From: Flavobacterium sp.
GTDB taxonomy: Bacteria; Bacteroidota; Bacteroidia; Flavobacteriales; Flavobacteriaceae
Direction: 5' to 3'
DNA length: 64,000 nucleotides
Assembly (NCBI GenBank): GCA_016787805.1
Contig: JAEUTY010000028.1
Span: forward strand, 1 to 64,000
Made by a program: the position numbers and the translations under genes. The notes under the pieces were generated by a model that was given only the letters and a program-made list of their open reading frames with translations, ran no database searches and had not been told where the DNA came from. Each line of letters opens with the position of its first letter. Within the stretch, counting starts at the first letter, position 1. Below, one piece after another: positions 50,974 through 59,376 of this stretch.

Positions 50974-51562
50974 TAAAGTTTTTGTCAACGATAAACCTCT
51001 TTTTTTGACAAATGAAGTCGCTAAAGAAACCGATTTTCAGTTGTTTTTGCTTGAAAGTGTTGATATTGAACAGCTTATTGTGAAGATGTTCAATAATAAG
51101 ATTAAGAAGGCGTATTTGTATTATCCCGACGAAAAAGAAATTCTAAAAAAAGTAAAAGAAAAAATCCCAGTCGCCAAAGCTGGTGGTGGTTTAGTTTACA
51201 ATAAAAAAAGTGAAGTTTTATTCATTTACAGAAATGGAAAATGGGATTTGCCCAAAGGCGGAAAAGAAAAAGGAGAAGACATCGAGCTCACGGCCATGCG
51301 CGAAGTGGAAGAAGAAACTGGCGTTGGCAAACTCAAAATCAAGAAGAAACTCCAAAAGACGTATCACATTTTCAAACGCAATGGTCGCTATAAACTCAAA
51401 GTAACGCATTGGTTTGAAATGACTTCTACTTTCAGTGGCGAACTCATTCCACAAGCCAACGAAGGCATCGAAAAAGTCGCCTGGCTCAACCCAGAGCAAA
51501 TTCAAGAAGCGTTGAAAAATTCGTACGAGAATATCAAGTTGCTGTTTGAAGTGGCTGAGTAA
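50969..51562 (+). CDS. NUDIX hydrolase
   Basis: A 197-residue NUDIX-fold pyrophosphohydrolase. The NUDIX box is complete: GGKEKGEDIELTAMREVEEE followed by TGV (Gx5Ex7REUxEExGU), so it should cleave nucleoside-diphosphate-linked substrates. An N-terminal extension of about 65 residues (MYKVFVNDKPLFLTNE...) precedes the NUDIX domain and is typical of the Bacteroidota subgroup. The substrate is unknown. Its start codon lies 7 bases from that of pyrE on the other strand. The RNA-like element at 51.6 kb follows. Confidence 0.92.
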   Translation: MYKVFVNDKPLFLTNEVAKETDFQLFLLESVDIEQLIVKMFNNKIKKAYLYYPDEKEILKKVKEKIPVAKAGGGLVYNKKSEVLFIYRNGKWDLPKGGKEKGEDIELTAMREVEEETGVGKLKIKKKLQKTYHIFKRNGRYKLKVTHWFEMTSTFSGELIPQANEGIEKVAWLNPEQIQEALKNSYENIKLLFEVAE

Positions 51563-51599
51563 TTTAGTTTCCTGTTAGTTATAGTTCTTAAGTTTATTA

Positions 51600-51745
51600 G
51601 AAGCAGACATCAACGGTTTTCAACGACTTATTGTCCTGCTGTCCGCTGTATCTCCGATTGGCAAAAAGCTACAGGCGAAGCCTTTGTTTTTGTCCATCGG
51701 AGGATGCCGCTCCCATCAGGGCTAAACTAGAAGTGTAGTTTTTCA
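51600..51745 (+). ncRNA. Candidate structured RNA element, copy 2
   Basis: The core at 51636-51724 has CCTG, loop CTGTCCGCTGTAT, inner hairpin CTCCGAT/ATCGGAG with a subsidiary GGCGAAGCC hairpin, loop GATGCCGCTCCCAT, CAGGG. Outer stem and loops match copy 1 at 3658-3698, while the inner stem sequence differs. Here it sits between convergent genes, which fits a free-standing RNA better than a leader. A weak hairpin plus T run at 51724-51743 suggests plus-strand transcription. Confidence 0.5.
51724..51743 (+). terminator. Weak terminator after RNA element copy 2
   Basis: AAACTA-GAAGTG-TAGTTT followed by T residues; a short AT-rich stem, so low confidence. Confidence 0.35.
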
Positions 51746-51825
51746 AGAGATGTTTTTAGCACCATTTCTTACAAAAGTATGTGAAACAAACATACACTTC
51801 TGCCTTTTCCACTTTCAAACTCACC

Positions 51826-51857
51826 AACTTTGAAACTTTGGAACTTTGCAACTTCTA
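51826..51857. repeat. Octamer tandem repeat at a gene end
   Basis: CAACTTTG, AAACTTTG, GAACTTTG, CAACTTCT run into the stop codon of the M14 peptidase gene. Confidence 0.6.
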
Positions 51858-53582
51858 ATCCATAATCCGATACACCGGATACCTCAAATGTGCTTTTTCG
51901 TAATACGGCGAATTTTTATACACCCAATCCAATTGTGCTTCGGGGTTTTCACTAAATTTTTTATCGGTTTTTTTCTTTTCTTCTAAAAGAACTCTGAGTT
52001 GCGGATTTTGGTTCAAATACTCATTCGCCAAATCTTCAAAAACATAACTCGAATAGCCTTCTTTTTGTTGTAAAATAGCATCAAAATAATTCCAATTGAA
52101 GTAGCTGTCAATTGCTTCGGGTTCGAGCGTTTCCAATAAAAATTTTACTCCTTTTTGATCCGTAGAAATGATATAATCTCCTTTCTTAAAAGCCACAGTT
52201 TCTGCCTTCACATTGACTTTGGTATTGTAATGCGGATAATGACCTTCGTAGGCATTTTTATACGTTTGGTAATCGGCGATTGAATAACTTTCTACTTGGA
52301 TTATCGTATCTTTTTTCAATTGAGCCAGTTCAATTTGATTGGCTTTTAATTGTTCAATAATCGTCCATTGTCCTTTCGGAATCACATAATAATTCGGAAT
52401 CGTAATTTCTCTCTCTGATTGATATTCACCCCAAAAAGGAATATATTTGGTAAACGGTATCTTTCGATCGTAATACAAACGTTCACCCGAAGTCACATCA
52501 CTTTTTTTGTAACCGCCTTGGTAACCCATAAACGGAATTTGACTCACTTGGGTAGAATCAATTTTCCACTGCAAGGTGTACTTATTTCCTGCTTTAAATT
52601 GGTTGTGATTGGCCAATTGTTTTTGTTGAATAAGTTCCGCTTTTCTACTCGTAATTTCCATCGCCGAAACCATAAAATCATACGTCACTTTCACGCGCGA
52701 GGCATAGTCTTTAAGCATATGCGTTTCTACCACATATCCCAAACAATCAAACAATGAAGTATAACCTGTAGCGTACCGCGGACTTTCAAAAAACTGCTGA
52801 AAACCATCATCGGGCGTGCCGTGCCAAACATTGACATAAGGTGTGGTTTCGGTTTTTTTCTTTTTTAAATCGGCTACCAATGCTGTGTTGAAATCATCTT
52901 TTAAAAACGTGCCCAATTCGTTGCCCAATTTCTTAGGCTCGGTCATGATGTACGTCAACGTGTATTGGTAATCAGCGCCATTACTCACATGGTTGTCGAT
53001 GAATAAAACAGGTTGAATTAGATGAAAAATTTCAACAAAACTCTTGGTATTTCGCGTGTCGCTTTTGATAAAATCGCGGTTGAGATCGAAGTTGCGCGCA
53101 TTGCCACGAAATCCGTATTCTTCTGGACCATTTTGATTGGCTCTTGAAGTCGAATTCCGATTCAAAGCACCACCAATATTGTACACTGGAATTGTCACTA
53201 AAACAATGTTTTTTGGAATTTTAATTTTCCCTAATGCCAAATCACGAAAGAGCATCATTGTTGCATCAATGCCATCGGGTTCGCCTGCGTGAATGCCATT
53301 ATTGATTAAGATAATCGATTTGGTTTTGCGAATTTCTTTAAAGCTGAAATTGCTATCAGCGTTGAAAGTCACAATATGCAAAGGTTCACCGCTGTCAGTC
53401 AAACCCATTTCTTGCATTTTTATGGTTTCAAACGAAGCATCTAATGTGTTGAAATAACGAATGGTTTCTTCGTAGGTTGCCGATTGATTACCGTTTCCTT
53501 TTTCAAAAAAAGTAATAAAACCATCTTTCTTTTGAGCCAAAAGAGTTGAAGAGAAGCACAATAGAAAGAACAGTTTTTTCAT
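51855..53582 (-). CDS. M14 family zinc carboxypeptidase
   Basis: A 575-residue exported metallopeptidase. Signal peptide MKKLFFLLCFSSTLLAQ. Zinc ligands: GIHAGEPDGIDATMM (HxxE) near residue 97 and DNHVSNGADYQYTL (His) near residue 195; the RNFDLNRDF stretch and the later FDCLGYVVETHMLKD segment complete the M14 catalytic core. Roughly 250 C-terminal residues have no clear domain. It is probably periplasmic or secreted and cleaves C-terminal residues or cell-wall peptides. Five bases separate it from coaD upstream. Confidence 0.9.
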   Translation of the reverse strand: MKKLFFLLCFSSTLLAQKKDGFITFFEKGNGNQSATYEETIRYFNTLDASFETIKMQEMGLTDSGEPLHIVTFNADSNFSFKEIRKTKSIILINNGIHAGEPDGIDATMMLFRDLALGKIKIPKNIVLVTIPVYNIGGALNRNSTSRANQNGPEEYGFRGNARNFDLNRDFIKSDTRNTKSFVEIFHLIQPVLFIDNHVSNGADYQYTLTYIMTEPKKLGNELGTFLKDDFNTALVADLKKKKTETTPYVNVWHGTPDDGFQQFFESPRYATGYTSLFDCLGYVVETHMLKDYASRVKVTYDFMVSAMEITSRKAELIQQKQLANHNQFKAGNKYTLQWKIDSTQVSQIPFMGYQGGYKKSDVTSGERLYYDRKIPFTKYIPFWGEYQSEREITIPNYYVIPKGQWTIIEQLKANQIELAQLKKDTIIQVESYSIADYQTYKNAYEGHYPHYNTKVNVKAETVAFKKGDYIISTDQKGVKFLLETLEPEAIDSYFNWNYFDAILQQKEGYSSYVFEDLANEYLNQNPQLRVLLEEKKKTDKKFSENPEAQLDWVYKNSPYYEKAHLRYPVYRIMD

Positions 53583-53586
53583 AAGC

Positions 53587-54042
53587 TTATTTTGTACGAA
53601 CAGAATCAGGAACTAAAACCGTGTAATCGCCACCATTTCGGATGACATCGCGAACAATACTAGATGAAATATAGGATGTTTTGGAAGCCGTTAAAAGAAA
53701 AACAGTTTCAATTTTTGATAATTTCCGATTGGTGTGAGCAATGGCTTTTTCGAATTCAAAATCCGCCGGATTTCTCAAGCCACGGAGTATGAATTCAGCT
53801 TTCTCTTTTTTGCACAAATCGATGGTCAAACCTTCATAAGTAATGACTTTTACTTTGGGTTCGTCGGCGAAAGCTTCTTCTATGAAACGCTTTCTGTCTT
53901 CCAACGAAAACATGTATTTTTTTTCGGCATTCACACCAATGGCAACGATTACTTCATCGAAGAGAGAAATTCCACGTTTGATAATGTCGTAATGTCCATT
54001 TGTAATCGGATCAAATGAGCCTGGAAATATTGCTTTTTTCAT
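53587..54042 (-). CDS. coaD: Phosphopantetheine adenylyltransferase
   Basis: Transfers AMP from ATP to 4'-phosphopantetheine, the fourth step of CoA synthesis. The nucleotidyltransferase motif is PGSFDPITNGHYDIIKRG (TxGH), the later ILRGLRNPADFEFE and TAFLTASKTSYISSS-like segment (ETVFLLTASKTSYISSSIVR) is the second signature. 151 residues, standard for CoaD. It is downstream of ddl, separated by about 75 bases containing an inverted repeat, and upstream of the M14 peptidase. Confidence 0.96.
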   Translation of the reverse strand: MKKAIFPGSFDPITNGHYDIIKRGISLFDEVIVAIGVNAEKKYMFSLEDRKRFIEEAFADEPKVKVITYEGLTIDLCKKEKAEFILRGLRNPADFEFEKAIAHTNRKLSKIETVFLLTASKTSYISSSIVRDVIRNGGDYTVLVPDSVRTK

Positions 54043-54065
54043 AGTGTACAGTTTGTGTTTTATGT

Positions 54066-54104
54066 TTTATGGTTGAGTTTAAACTATGAACAACAAACCA
54101 TAAA
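54066..54104. repeat. Intergenic inverted repeat between ddl and coaD
   Basis: TTTATGGTT (54066-54074) pairs with AACCATAAA (54096-54104), with the palindrome AGTTTAAACT inside. It lacks a clean T run, so termination is only possible. Confidence 0.55.
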
Positions 54105-54118
54105 CTATAAACAGTTTA

Positions 54119-55105
54119 TTATTTCTTCCAAATTGGTTTTCTTTTCATTGCCAATTCAATCTCATTATCAATCAAATCCGAAAAGTCAATCTTAGCATGT
54201 GCAGCTTGCTGCGGAAAGATACTTTGTGGTGATAAACCCGGATTGGTGTTGATTTCTATAAAATGCGGTACATCATTCATCACAATAAAATCAGCTCTTG
54301 AAAAACCAATCATTCCTAACGATTCGTATACTTTTTTGGCAGTTTCAATCACTTTTTCTTCTACTTCTTTGGAAAGCCGAGCAGGTGTAATTTCAGATGA
54401 TTTGCCTAAATATTTGGCTTCGTAATCGAAGAATTCATTTTCAGGTACAATTTCGGTAATACCTAAAACAGTTGTCTTTCCTTTGTAATTGAGCACTCCA
54501 ACCGAAATTTCAGTTCCATTTAAAAAAGATTCAATCAAAATATCGTTGTCTTCTGCAAAAGCAAAATCTAAGGCTTTGGGCAAATCAACTAACGAATTAA
54601 CGCGTGAAACTCCAAGTGAACTTCCCGATTGATTCGGTTTTACGAAAAAAGGCAAACCTAATTCAGCCGCAATTTTATCACCATCAATAACGTCGCCTTT
54701 TCTTAAATAGATTGAATTGGCTTTTGGAATATTGAATTTGGACAAAACAGACAAGGTATCTCGTTTGTTAAAAGTTAATGCCGATTGGTAAAAATTGCAT
54801 CCAGAATATGGTAAGTCTACCAATTCCCAATACGATTGCATGTGTCCATCTTCTCCAGGTGTTCCGTGAATCGTATTAACAATGACGTCAAAATGTACTT
54901 TTTCATTGTTGTTGGTAAATGAAAAGTCAGCTTTGTCGATGGAATATTTTTCGCCTTCAATCAAACAATACCATTCGTTGATAAGGATGTGAACTTCAAA
55001 GGGTTTGTATTTGTTTTTGTTGATGTGATTCAATATCAATTGACCACTGCGTAATGATATAACTGATTCGTCAGAATATCCGCCCATAACCACTGCTACG
55101 TTCAT
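54119..55105 (-). CDS. ddl: D-alanine--D-alanine ligase
   Basis: Makes the D-Ala-D-Ala dipeptide of peptidoglycan precursors. ATP-grasp enzyme of 328 residues: N-terminal VAVVMGGYSDESVISLRSG, HGTPGEDGHMQSYWELVDLP, LPFFVKPNQSGSSLGVSRVN (ATP loop), then EFFDYEAKYLGKSSEITPAR and the metal-binding HFIEINTNPGLSPQSIFPQQ. All motif regions are intact. It is divergent from the PASTA-domain gene, which also concerns peptidoglycan binding. Confidence 0.96.
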   Translation of the reverse strand: MNVAVVMGGYSDESVISLRSGQLILNHINKNKYKPFEVHILINEWYCLIEGEKYSIDKADFSFTNNNEKVHFDVIVNTIHGTPGEDGHMQSYWELVDLPYSGCNFYQSALTFNKRDTLSVLSKFNIPKANSIYLRKGDVIDGDKIAAELGLPFFVKPNQSGSSLGVSRVNSLVDLPKALDFAFAEDNDILIESFLNGTEISVGVLNYKGKTTVLGITEIVPENEFFDYEAKYLGKSSEITPARLSKEVEEKVIETAKKVYESLGMIGFSRADFIVMNDVPHFIEINTNPGLSPQSIFPQQAAHAKIDFSDLIDNEIELAMKRKPIWKK

Positions 55106-55128
55106 TAGAATTTATTTTTAATACTATA

Positions 55129-55136
55129 CAAAAATA
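55129..55136 (-). promoter_or_regulatory. -7 box of ddl
   Basis: Minus-strand TATTTTTG, 23 bases upstream of the ddl ATG; no well-spaced TTG. Confidence 0.45.
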
Positions 55137-55161
55137 GCACAATTGTTGGAACTAAAAATTA

Positions 55162-55169
55162 TATATTTG
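55162..55169 (+). promoter_or_regulatory. -7 box of the PASTA-rluD operon
   Basis: TATATTTG, with a TTG at 55143-55145 (16-base gap). The ATG is 16 bases downstream, so the leader is very short. Confidence 0.55.
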
Positions 55170-55185
55170 CGGTAAATCTTTTTTT

Positions 55186-55836
55186 ATGAGTTTGCGAAAA
55201 TACCTCACTAGTAAAGTTTTTTTTGCTCAATTGTTGGCAGCCATGGCCATTGTGGGTTTACTTGCGTTTTTCTTTTTCCATTGGATTACGTACGTAACCA
55301 AGCACAATGAAGAAATTATGGTGCCCAATTTGAAGCGATTGACCACTGAACAAGCTGAGGAAAAACTTGATGAATTAGGTTTGGAATATGAAATCTTAGA
55401 TACTTTAGATTTCAAACCCAATCTACCAAAATTGTCAGTTGTTTTGCAAGAACCTGAAGCGGGAGAATTGGTAAAAGGCGGAAGGACAGTGTATTTGAAA
55501 ATCAATGCGAGTTCTTACAAAATGGTACGTATTCCTGATTTGGTTGATAAAACGTACCGACAAGCTGTTCCAACCTTAATTTCATTAGGATTAGCACAAG
55601 GAAATGTGAGTTATGCGCCGCACATTGGAAAAGATATGGTGTTGGAGATGCGTTTGAATGGCAAAAAATTAAAACCAGGTACCAAAGTTTATAAAGCAAC
55701 AAAAATTGATTTGGTTTTGGGTGATGGTGCTGTTGTTTTTGATGAATCAGATGCGGATAGTTTGCGTGCCATTTTACCTGAACCAGAAGTACTACCTGAA
55801 GAAGAAATAAAAGATTCCCTCAAGAATGGTCAATAA
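55186..55836 (+). CDS. PASTA domain membrane protein
   Basis: A 216-residue protein. One N-terminal transmembrane helix (VFFAQLLAAMAIVGLLAFFF) is followed by two or three PASTA domains (VPNLKRLTTEQAEEKLDELG, VVLQEPEAGELVKGGRTVYL, RIPDLVDKTYRQAVPTLISL) and an acidic C-terminal tail (LPEPEVLPEEEIKDSL). PASTA domains bind muropeptides; here there is no kinase or transpeptidase domain. It is therefore probably a periplasmic cell-wall-binding factor. Eleven bases overlap the rluD start, and it is divergent from ddl. Confidence 0.92.
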   Translation: MSLRKYLTSKVFFAQLLAAMAIVGLLAFFFFHWITYVTKHNEEIMVPNLKRLTTEQAEEKLDELGLEYEILDTLDFKPNLPKLSVVLQEPEAGELVKGGRTVYLKINASSYKMVRIPDLVDKTYRQAVPTLISLGLAQGNVSYAPHIGKDMVLEMRLNGKKLKPGTKVYKATKIDLVLGDGAVVFDESDADSLRAILPEPEVLPEEEIKDSLKNGQ

Positions 55837-56866
55837 CGATTTAAGCGAAATAGACGATGAACTTTTTGAGCACCATCGATTTGAAGTTCCCAAAGGTCAA
55901 GCTATGTTGCGCATCGACAAGTACTTGATGCATTTGATTCCGAATGCTACTCGAAATAAGATTCAAAATGCTGCAACTTCGGGCGATATTTATGTTAATG
56001 ATGTTACGGTTAAATCCAATTATAAAGTCAAACCTTTTGATGTAATTCGGATATTACTTTCGCATCCACCGTTTGAAAATCGCATTGATCCCGAAGACAT
56101 TCCTTTGGATATTGTATATGAAGACGATGCTTTGTTGGTTATCAATAAACCAGCCGGATTGGTTGTGCATCCTGGACACGGAAATTACACCGGAACGTTG
56201 GTCAACGGATTGGCTTTTCATTTTGATAATTTGCCCTTAAATAGTAGTGAACGTCCAGGTTTGGTGCATCGTATTGATAAAAATACTTCGGGCTTGTTGG
56301 TGATTGCTAAAACCGAAGCCGCAATGACGCATTTGGCCAAACAATTTGAAGACAAAACTACCGAACGCGAATACATTGCCATTGTTTGGGGAAATGTAAA
56401 AGACGATGAAGGAACCATTGTAGGCAATATTGACCGTCATTTGAAAGATCGTATGCAAATGGCTGTTTTCCCAGAAGGTGATCGAGGGAAACATGCTGTA
56501 ACACACTATAAAGTCATCGAACGATTAGGATATGTGACTTTGGTTTCGTGTAAATTAGAAACGGGTAGAACGCACCAAATTCGCGTACACATGAAATACA
56601 TCGGACATACGTTATTCAATGATGAACGTTATGGTGGCAACTTGATTTTGAAAGGAACTACTTTTACTAAATATAAGCAATTCATTGAGAATTGTTTCAA
56701 AACCTTACCTCGTCAGGCATTACACGCCAAAACCTTGGGGTTTGAACATCCTGTTACGAAAGAATACATGCGTTTTGATACCGAAATTCCTCAAGATATG
56801 GTCGATTGTATTGAGAAATGGCGCAATTATACCAATTCCAATTCACTTGTAGAAGAGGAAGATTAG
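55826..56866 (+). CDS. rluD: RluA-family 23S rRNA pseudouridine synthase
   Basis: A 346-residue pseudouridine synthase. An N-terminal S4 RNA-binding domain (GQAMLRIDKYLMHLIPNATR, NGDVYVN-type strand DIYVNDVTVKSNYKVKP) precedes the catalytic domain with the signature VHRIDKNTSGLLVIAKTEAA (catalytic Asp) and the later LETGRTHQIRVHMKYIGHTL. RluD-type enzymes modify helix 69 of 23S rRNA; the exact target cannot be assigned from sequence. Its start overlaps the PASTA gene by eleven bases and its stop overlaps the convergent SOD gene by four. Confidence 0.93.
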   Translation: MVNNDLSEIDDELFEHHRFEVPKGQAMLRIDKYLMHLIPNATRNKIQNAATSGDIYVNDVTVKSNYKVKPFDVIRILLSHPPFENRIDPEDIPLDIVYEDDALLVINKPAGLVVHPGHGNYTGTLVNGLAFHFDNLPLNSSERPGLVHRIDKNTSGLLVIAKTEAAMTHLAKQFEDKTTEREYIAIVWGNVKDDEGTIVGNIDRHLKDRMQMAVFPEGDRGKHAVTHYKVIERLGYVTLVSCKLETGRTHQIRVHMKYIGHTLFNDERYGGNLILKGTTFTKYKQFIENCFKTLPRQALHAKTLGFEHPVTKEYMRFDTEIPQDMVDCIEKWRNYTNSNSLVEEED

Positions 56867-57627
56867 TTGAATGTAGCTTTGTATTTCTCTTCAACTTTAG
56901 ACCAATTTATGACATTAAAAAAAGCTTTGATATAGTCTTTTCTTCTGTATTGATAAGTCAAATAGTACGCATGTTCCCAAACATCAATAGCCAAAATAGG
57001 TGCGCCTGAAACAGTTTGTCTTGGCATCAAAGGATTGTCTTGATTGGGAGTACTGGTTATTTGAAGTTTCCCCGTTTTATCCACAACCAACCAAGTCCAA
57101 CCAGAACCAAATTGTCTGCCTGCTTCGTCAGCGAATTGTTTTTTAAATTCATCAAACGAACCAAAGTCACGATTGATGGTGCTTGCCAAAGTATCTTTGG
57201 GTTTTCCACCTGCTTTTGGTGCCATGATTTCCCAGTAAAAAGTATGGTTGTAATAACCGCCAGCATTATTGCGTAATTCGGTATCGCTGAGGTCTAATTT
57301 CTTTAAGATATCTTCAATTGGAAGCGATTCTTTTTCAGTTCCTTTGAGAATACGATTCAAATTGTTGGTATAACTCAAATAATGTTTTGAATAATGCATT
57401 TCCAGAGTCATTGCATCAATATGCGGTGCCAAATCGTCAAATTTATAAGGAAGTTTGTACAATTCAAAAGCACCTTCATTGGCTTTATAATCATCGGGTT
57501 GACCAATGGTTAATTTACTTTCGTTGGTTGGTAACGGAACTTCAACTACTTCACGCAGATTGTTTTTTTTACATGAAATTAAACCCAGCAATAAACTAAT
57601 AATGAGTAGTTTGTAAGCAGTTTTCAT
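56863..57627 (-). CDS. Fe/Mn superoxide dismutase, lipoprotein form
   Basis: Removes superoxide. The metal ligands are complete: LEMHYSKHYLSYTNNL (His), AGGYYNHTFYWEIMAP (His), and DVWEHAYYLTYQYRR (Asp and His). The N-terminus is a lipoprotein signal (LLIISLLLGLISC), with a Cys at about residue 20, so this SOD would be anchored in the periplasmic membrane face or on the surface rather than cytoplasmic. About 50 residues precede the SOD domain. It lies ten bases downstream of the ACBP gene, last in the phospholipid gene run. Confidence 0.94.
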   Translation of the reverse strand: MKTAYKLLIISLLLGLISCKKNNLREVVEVPLPTNESKLTIGQPDDYKANEGAFELYKLPYKFDDLAPHIDAMTLEMHYSKHYLSYTNNLNRILKGTEKESLPIEDILKKLDLSDTELRNNAGGYYNHTFYWEIMAPKAGGKPKDTLASTINRDFGSFDEFKKQFADEAGRQFGSGWTWLVVDKTGKLQITSTPNQDNPLMPRQTVSGAPILAIDVWEHAYYLTYQYRRKDYIKAFFNVINWSKVEEKYKATFN

Positions 57628-57636
57628 GATTGTGTT

Positions 57637-57909
57637 TTATTTTTTAATTAACGAATTAATGATGTTGATGTATTCTTCTTTTGCTTGATCAACAGTAAGA
57701 TGGCTAATTTGCATCCAAGCGTTGGTTTTGAAGGCATTTCTTAAATCAAAACTTGGAGTTGACATGCGTGTATCAATAGTTCCATGTGTTGCTTGCTTGT
57801 AATGCGCATACAATCGCAATTGCACATCTTGTGGCAAATCAGATTGTGTCATTTGATCGGCAATAGCAACGGCTTCTTGAAATAAAGTATCTAAGTCTTT
57901 GTTAGGCAT
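57637..57909 (-). CDS. Acyl-CoA-binding protein
   Basis: A 90-residue acyl-CoA-binding protein (ACBP), a four-helix bundle that carries long-chain acyl-CoA. Marks are LDTLFQEAVAIADQ, LPQDVQLRLYAHYKQATHGT (YxxYKQAT motif), and FKTNAWMQISHLTVDQAKEE. ACBPs are common in eukaryotes and rarer in bacteria, but are found in Bacteroidota. The start at 57909 overlaps the end of psd by eight bases, so translation is coupled to phospholipid synthesis genes upstream. Confidence 0.92.
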   Translation of the reverse strand: MPNKDLDTLFQEAVAIADQMTQSDLPQDVQLRLYAHYKQATHGTIDTRMSTPSFDLRNAFKTNAWMQISHLTVDQAKEEYINIINSLIKK

Positions 57910-58561
57910 TTTTAGTAGCAACTATAGTTCGATTTCCAACTGCTTTTTCTCCTATTTTAACATTGATAATAGTTCCTAACGGAAAATACAAGTCAACGCG
58001 AGAACCAAATTTAATAAAACCTGCATCTTGACCTTGACGCACATTCATTCCTTCTTGAGCATAATTAACGATTCTTTTGGCCAAAGCACCTGCAATCTGT
58101 CGGTACATGATTTCTCCAAAAATACGATTTTCAATAACCACTGTAGTTCTTTCGTTTTCAGTACTCGCTTTCGGATGCCAAGCCACCAAGTATTTTCCAG
58201 GATGGTATTTGCTGTATTTTATTTTTCCACTTGTGGCATAACGAGTGACATGAACATTGATTGGCGACATGAAAATCGAAACTTGTAGTCGTTGGTCTTT
58301 GAAATACTCGGGTTCAAAAACTTCTTCAATCACCACCACTTTTCCATCTACAGGAGCTACAATATTGTAATCATTAACTTCTAAATGGCGGTCTGGATTT
58401 CTAAAAAACTGAAGTACTAGTAGGAGCATAATTAATGCTACAATTTGTACAGTTTTTTCTAACCAAAGTGTATTAGGAAAAATATAATGTGACGATAAAA
58501 TAATTACCGTGGTCAAAAATGTTGATATCAAAATGATTTTTCCGCCTTCTTTATGAAACAT
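57902..58561 (-). CDS. psd: Phosphatidylserine decarboxylase
   Basis: Makes phosphatidylethanolamine from phosphatidylserine at the inner membrane. The pyruvoyl cofactor arises by self-cleavage before the Ser in AGFIKFGSRVDLYFPLG. Other marks are two N-terminal membrane segments (GKIILISTFLTTVIILSSHY and VQIVALIMLLLVLQF) and YNIVAPVDGKVVVIEEV. The length (219) is that of the short, archaeal-type Psd family. The start at 58561 overlaps the cdsA stop by eleven bases; the longer reading frame would overlap more. Cotranscribed with cdsA. Confidence 0.94.
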   Translation of the reverse strand: MFHKEGGKIILISTFLTTVIILSSHYIFPNTLWLEKTVQIVALIMLLLVLQFFRNPDRHLEVNDYNIVAPVDGKVVVIEEVFEPEYFKDQRLQVSIFMSPINVHVTRYATSGKIKYSKYHPGKYLVAWHPKASTENERTTVVIENRIFGEIMYRQIAGALAKRIVNYAQEGMNVRQGQDAGFIKFGSRVDLYFPLGTIINVKIGEKAVGNRTIVATKNA

Positions 58562-59375
58562 AATATAAGATTTGATAAAACAAAAATACAAAAGGTGCAA
58601 CAAATATAATACTATCCAAGCGATCTAATATTCCGCCGTGTCCAGGCATGATATTTCCGCTGTCTTTTACGCCTGCAATTCGTTTGAATTTAGATTCGAT
58701 TAAATCACCCAAAGTACTAAATATACAAATGATTACAGCTGTCATAGACCAAATAAACATCGACTTAATGCTGTGTTGCTCAGAAGGGTTAAAGTAAAAT
58801 TTTGAAATGCAAATTCCTGCAATTACCGAAAAAACCAATCCACCCAAAAAGCCTTCAATTGTTTTTTTGGGAGATATTTTTTCAAATAGTTTTCGCTTTC
58901 CAAATGATTTTCCTACAACATAAGCAAAAGTATCATTGGCCCAAATAAGGATAAAGATACTGATGATAATTTTGGGTCGAAATTCGATTCCAGAAAATGG
59001 TATTTTGGTGATGATAATAAAAGGAAAAATAACGTATCCAACAATGTACCAGTATTTTTGAGCCATTGTTAAGCTAGTTACTTTCAAATCAAAAAGTAAT
59101 TTTAAAAGTCCAATTGAAGTGATTACAGTAAATCCTAAAATGAATAAATCGAGCGATTTGATTAAATAGTAACGAGTGGCTAAAAAATAGAAAATGCAAC
59201 CCAACACAATTGGTAAATAGAAATTTACTTTTAAAATTCGGCAAAATTCAAAAAGGGTAATGATAAGAAAGATTCCGAAAAGCACATAAAAACTTGTAAC
59301 GGAGTAGGCGGTAGCGACAATTAACAGAGTTACGTAGACTAAACCGGATAAGAATCGCGTTAAAGTTTCATTCAT
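58551..59375 (-). CDS. cdsA: Phosphatidate cytidylyltransferase
   Basis: Makes CDP-diacylglycerol from phosphatidate and CTP, the entry to phospholipid synthesis. 274 residues with about seven to eight transmembrane segments. The family signature lies at the C-terminal end: KRIAGVKDSGNIMPGHGGIL followed by DRLDSIIFVAPFVF, with the two Asp residues for metal binding. One base separates it from the LUD gene upstream. Downstream psd then uses the product pathway, giving a coherent phospholipid operon. Confidence 0.95.
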   Translation of the reverse strand: MNETLTRFLSGLVYVTLLIVATAYSVTSFYVLFGIFLIITLFEFCRILKVNFYLPIVLGCIFYFLATRYYLIKSLDLFILGFTVITSIGLLKLLFDLKVTSLTMAQKYWYIVGYVIFPFIIITKIPFSGIEFRPKIIISIFILIWANDTFAYVVGKSFGKRKLFEKISPKKTIEGFLGGLVFSVIAGICISKFYFNPSEQHSIKSMFIWSMTAVIICIFSTLGDLIESKFKRIAGVKDSGNIMPGHGGILDRLDSIIFVAPFVFLFYQILYYVS

Positions 59376-59376
59376 C

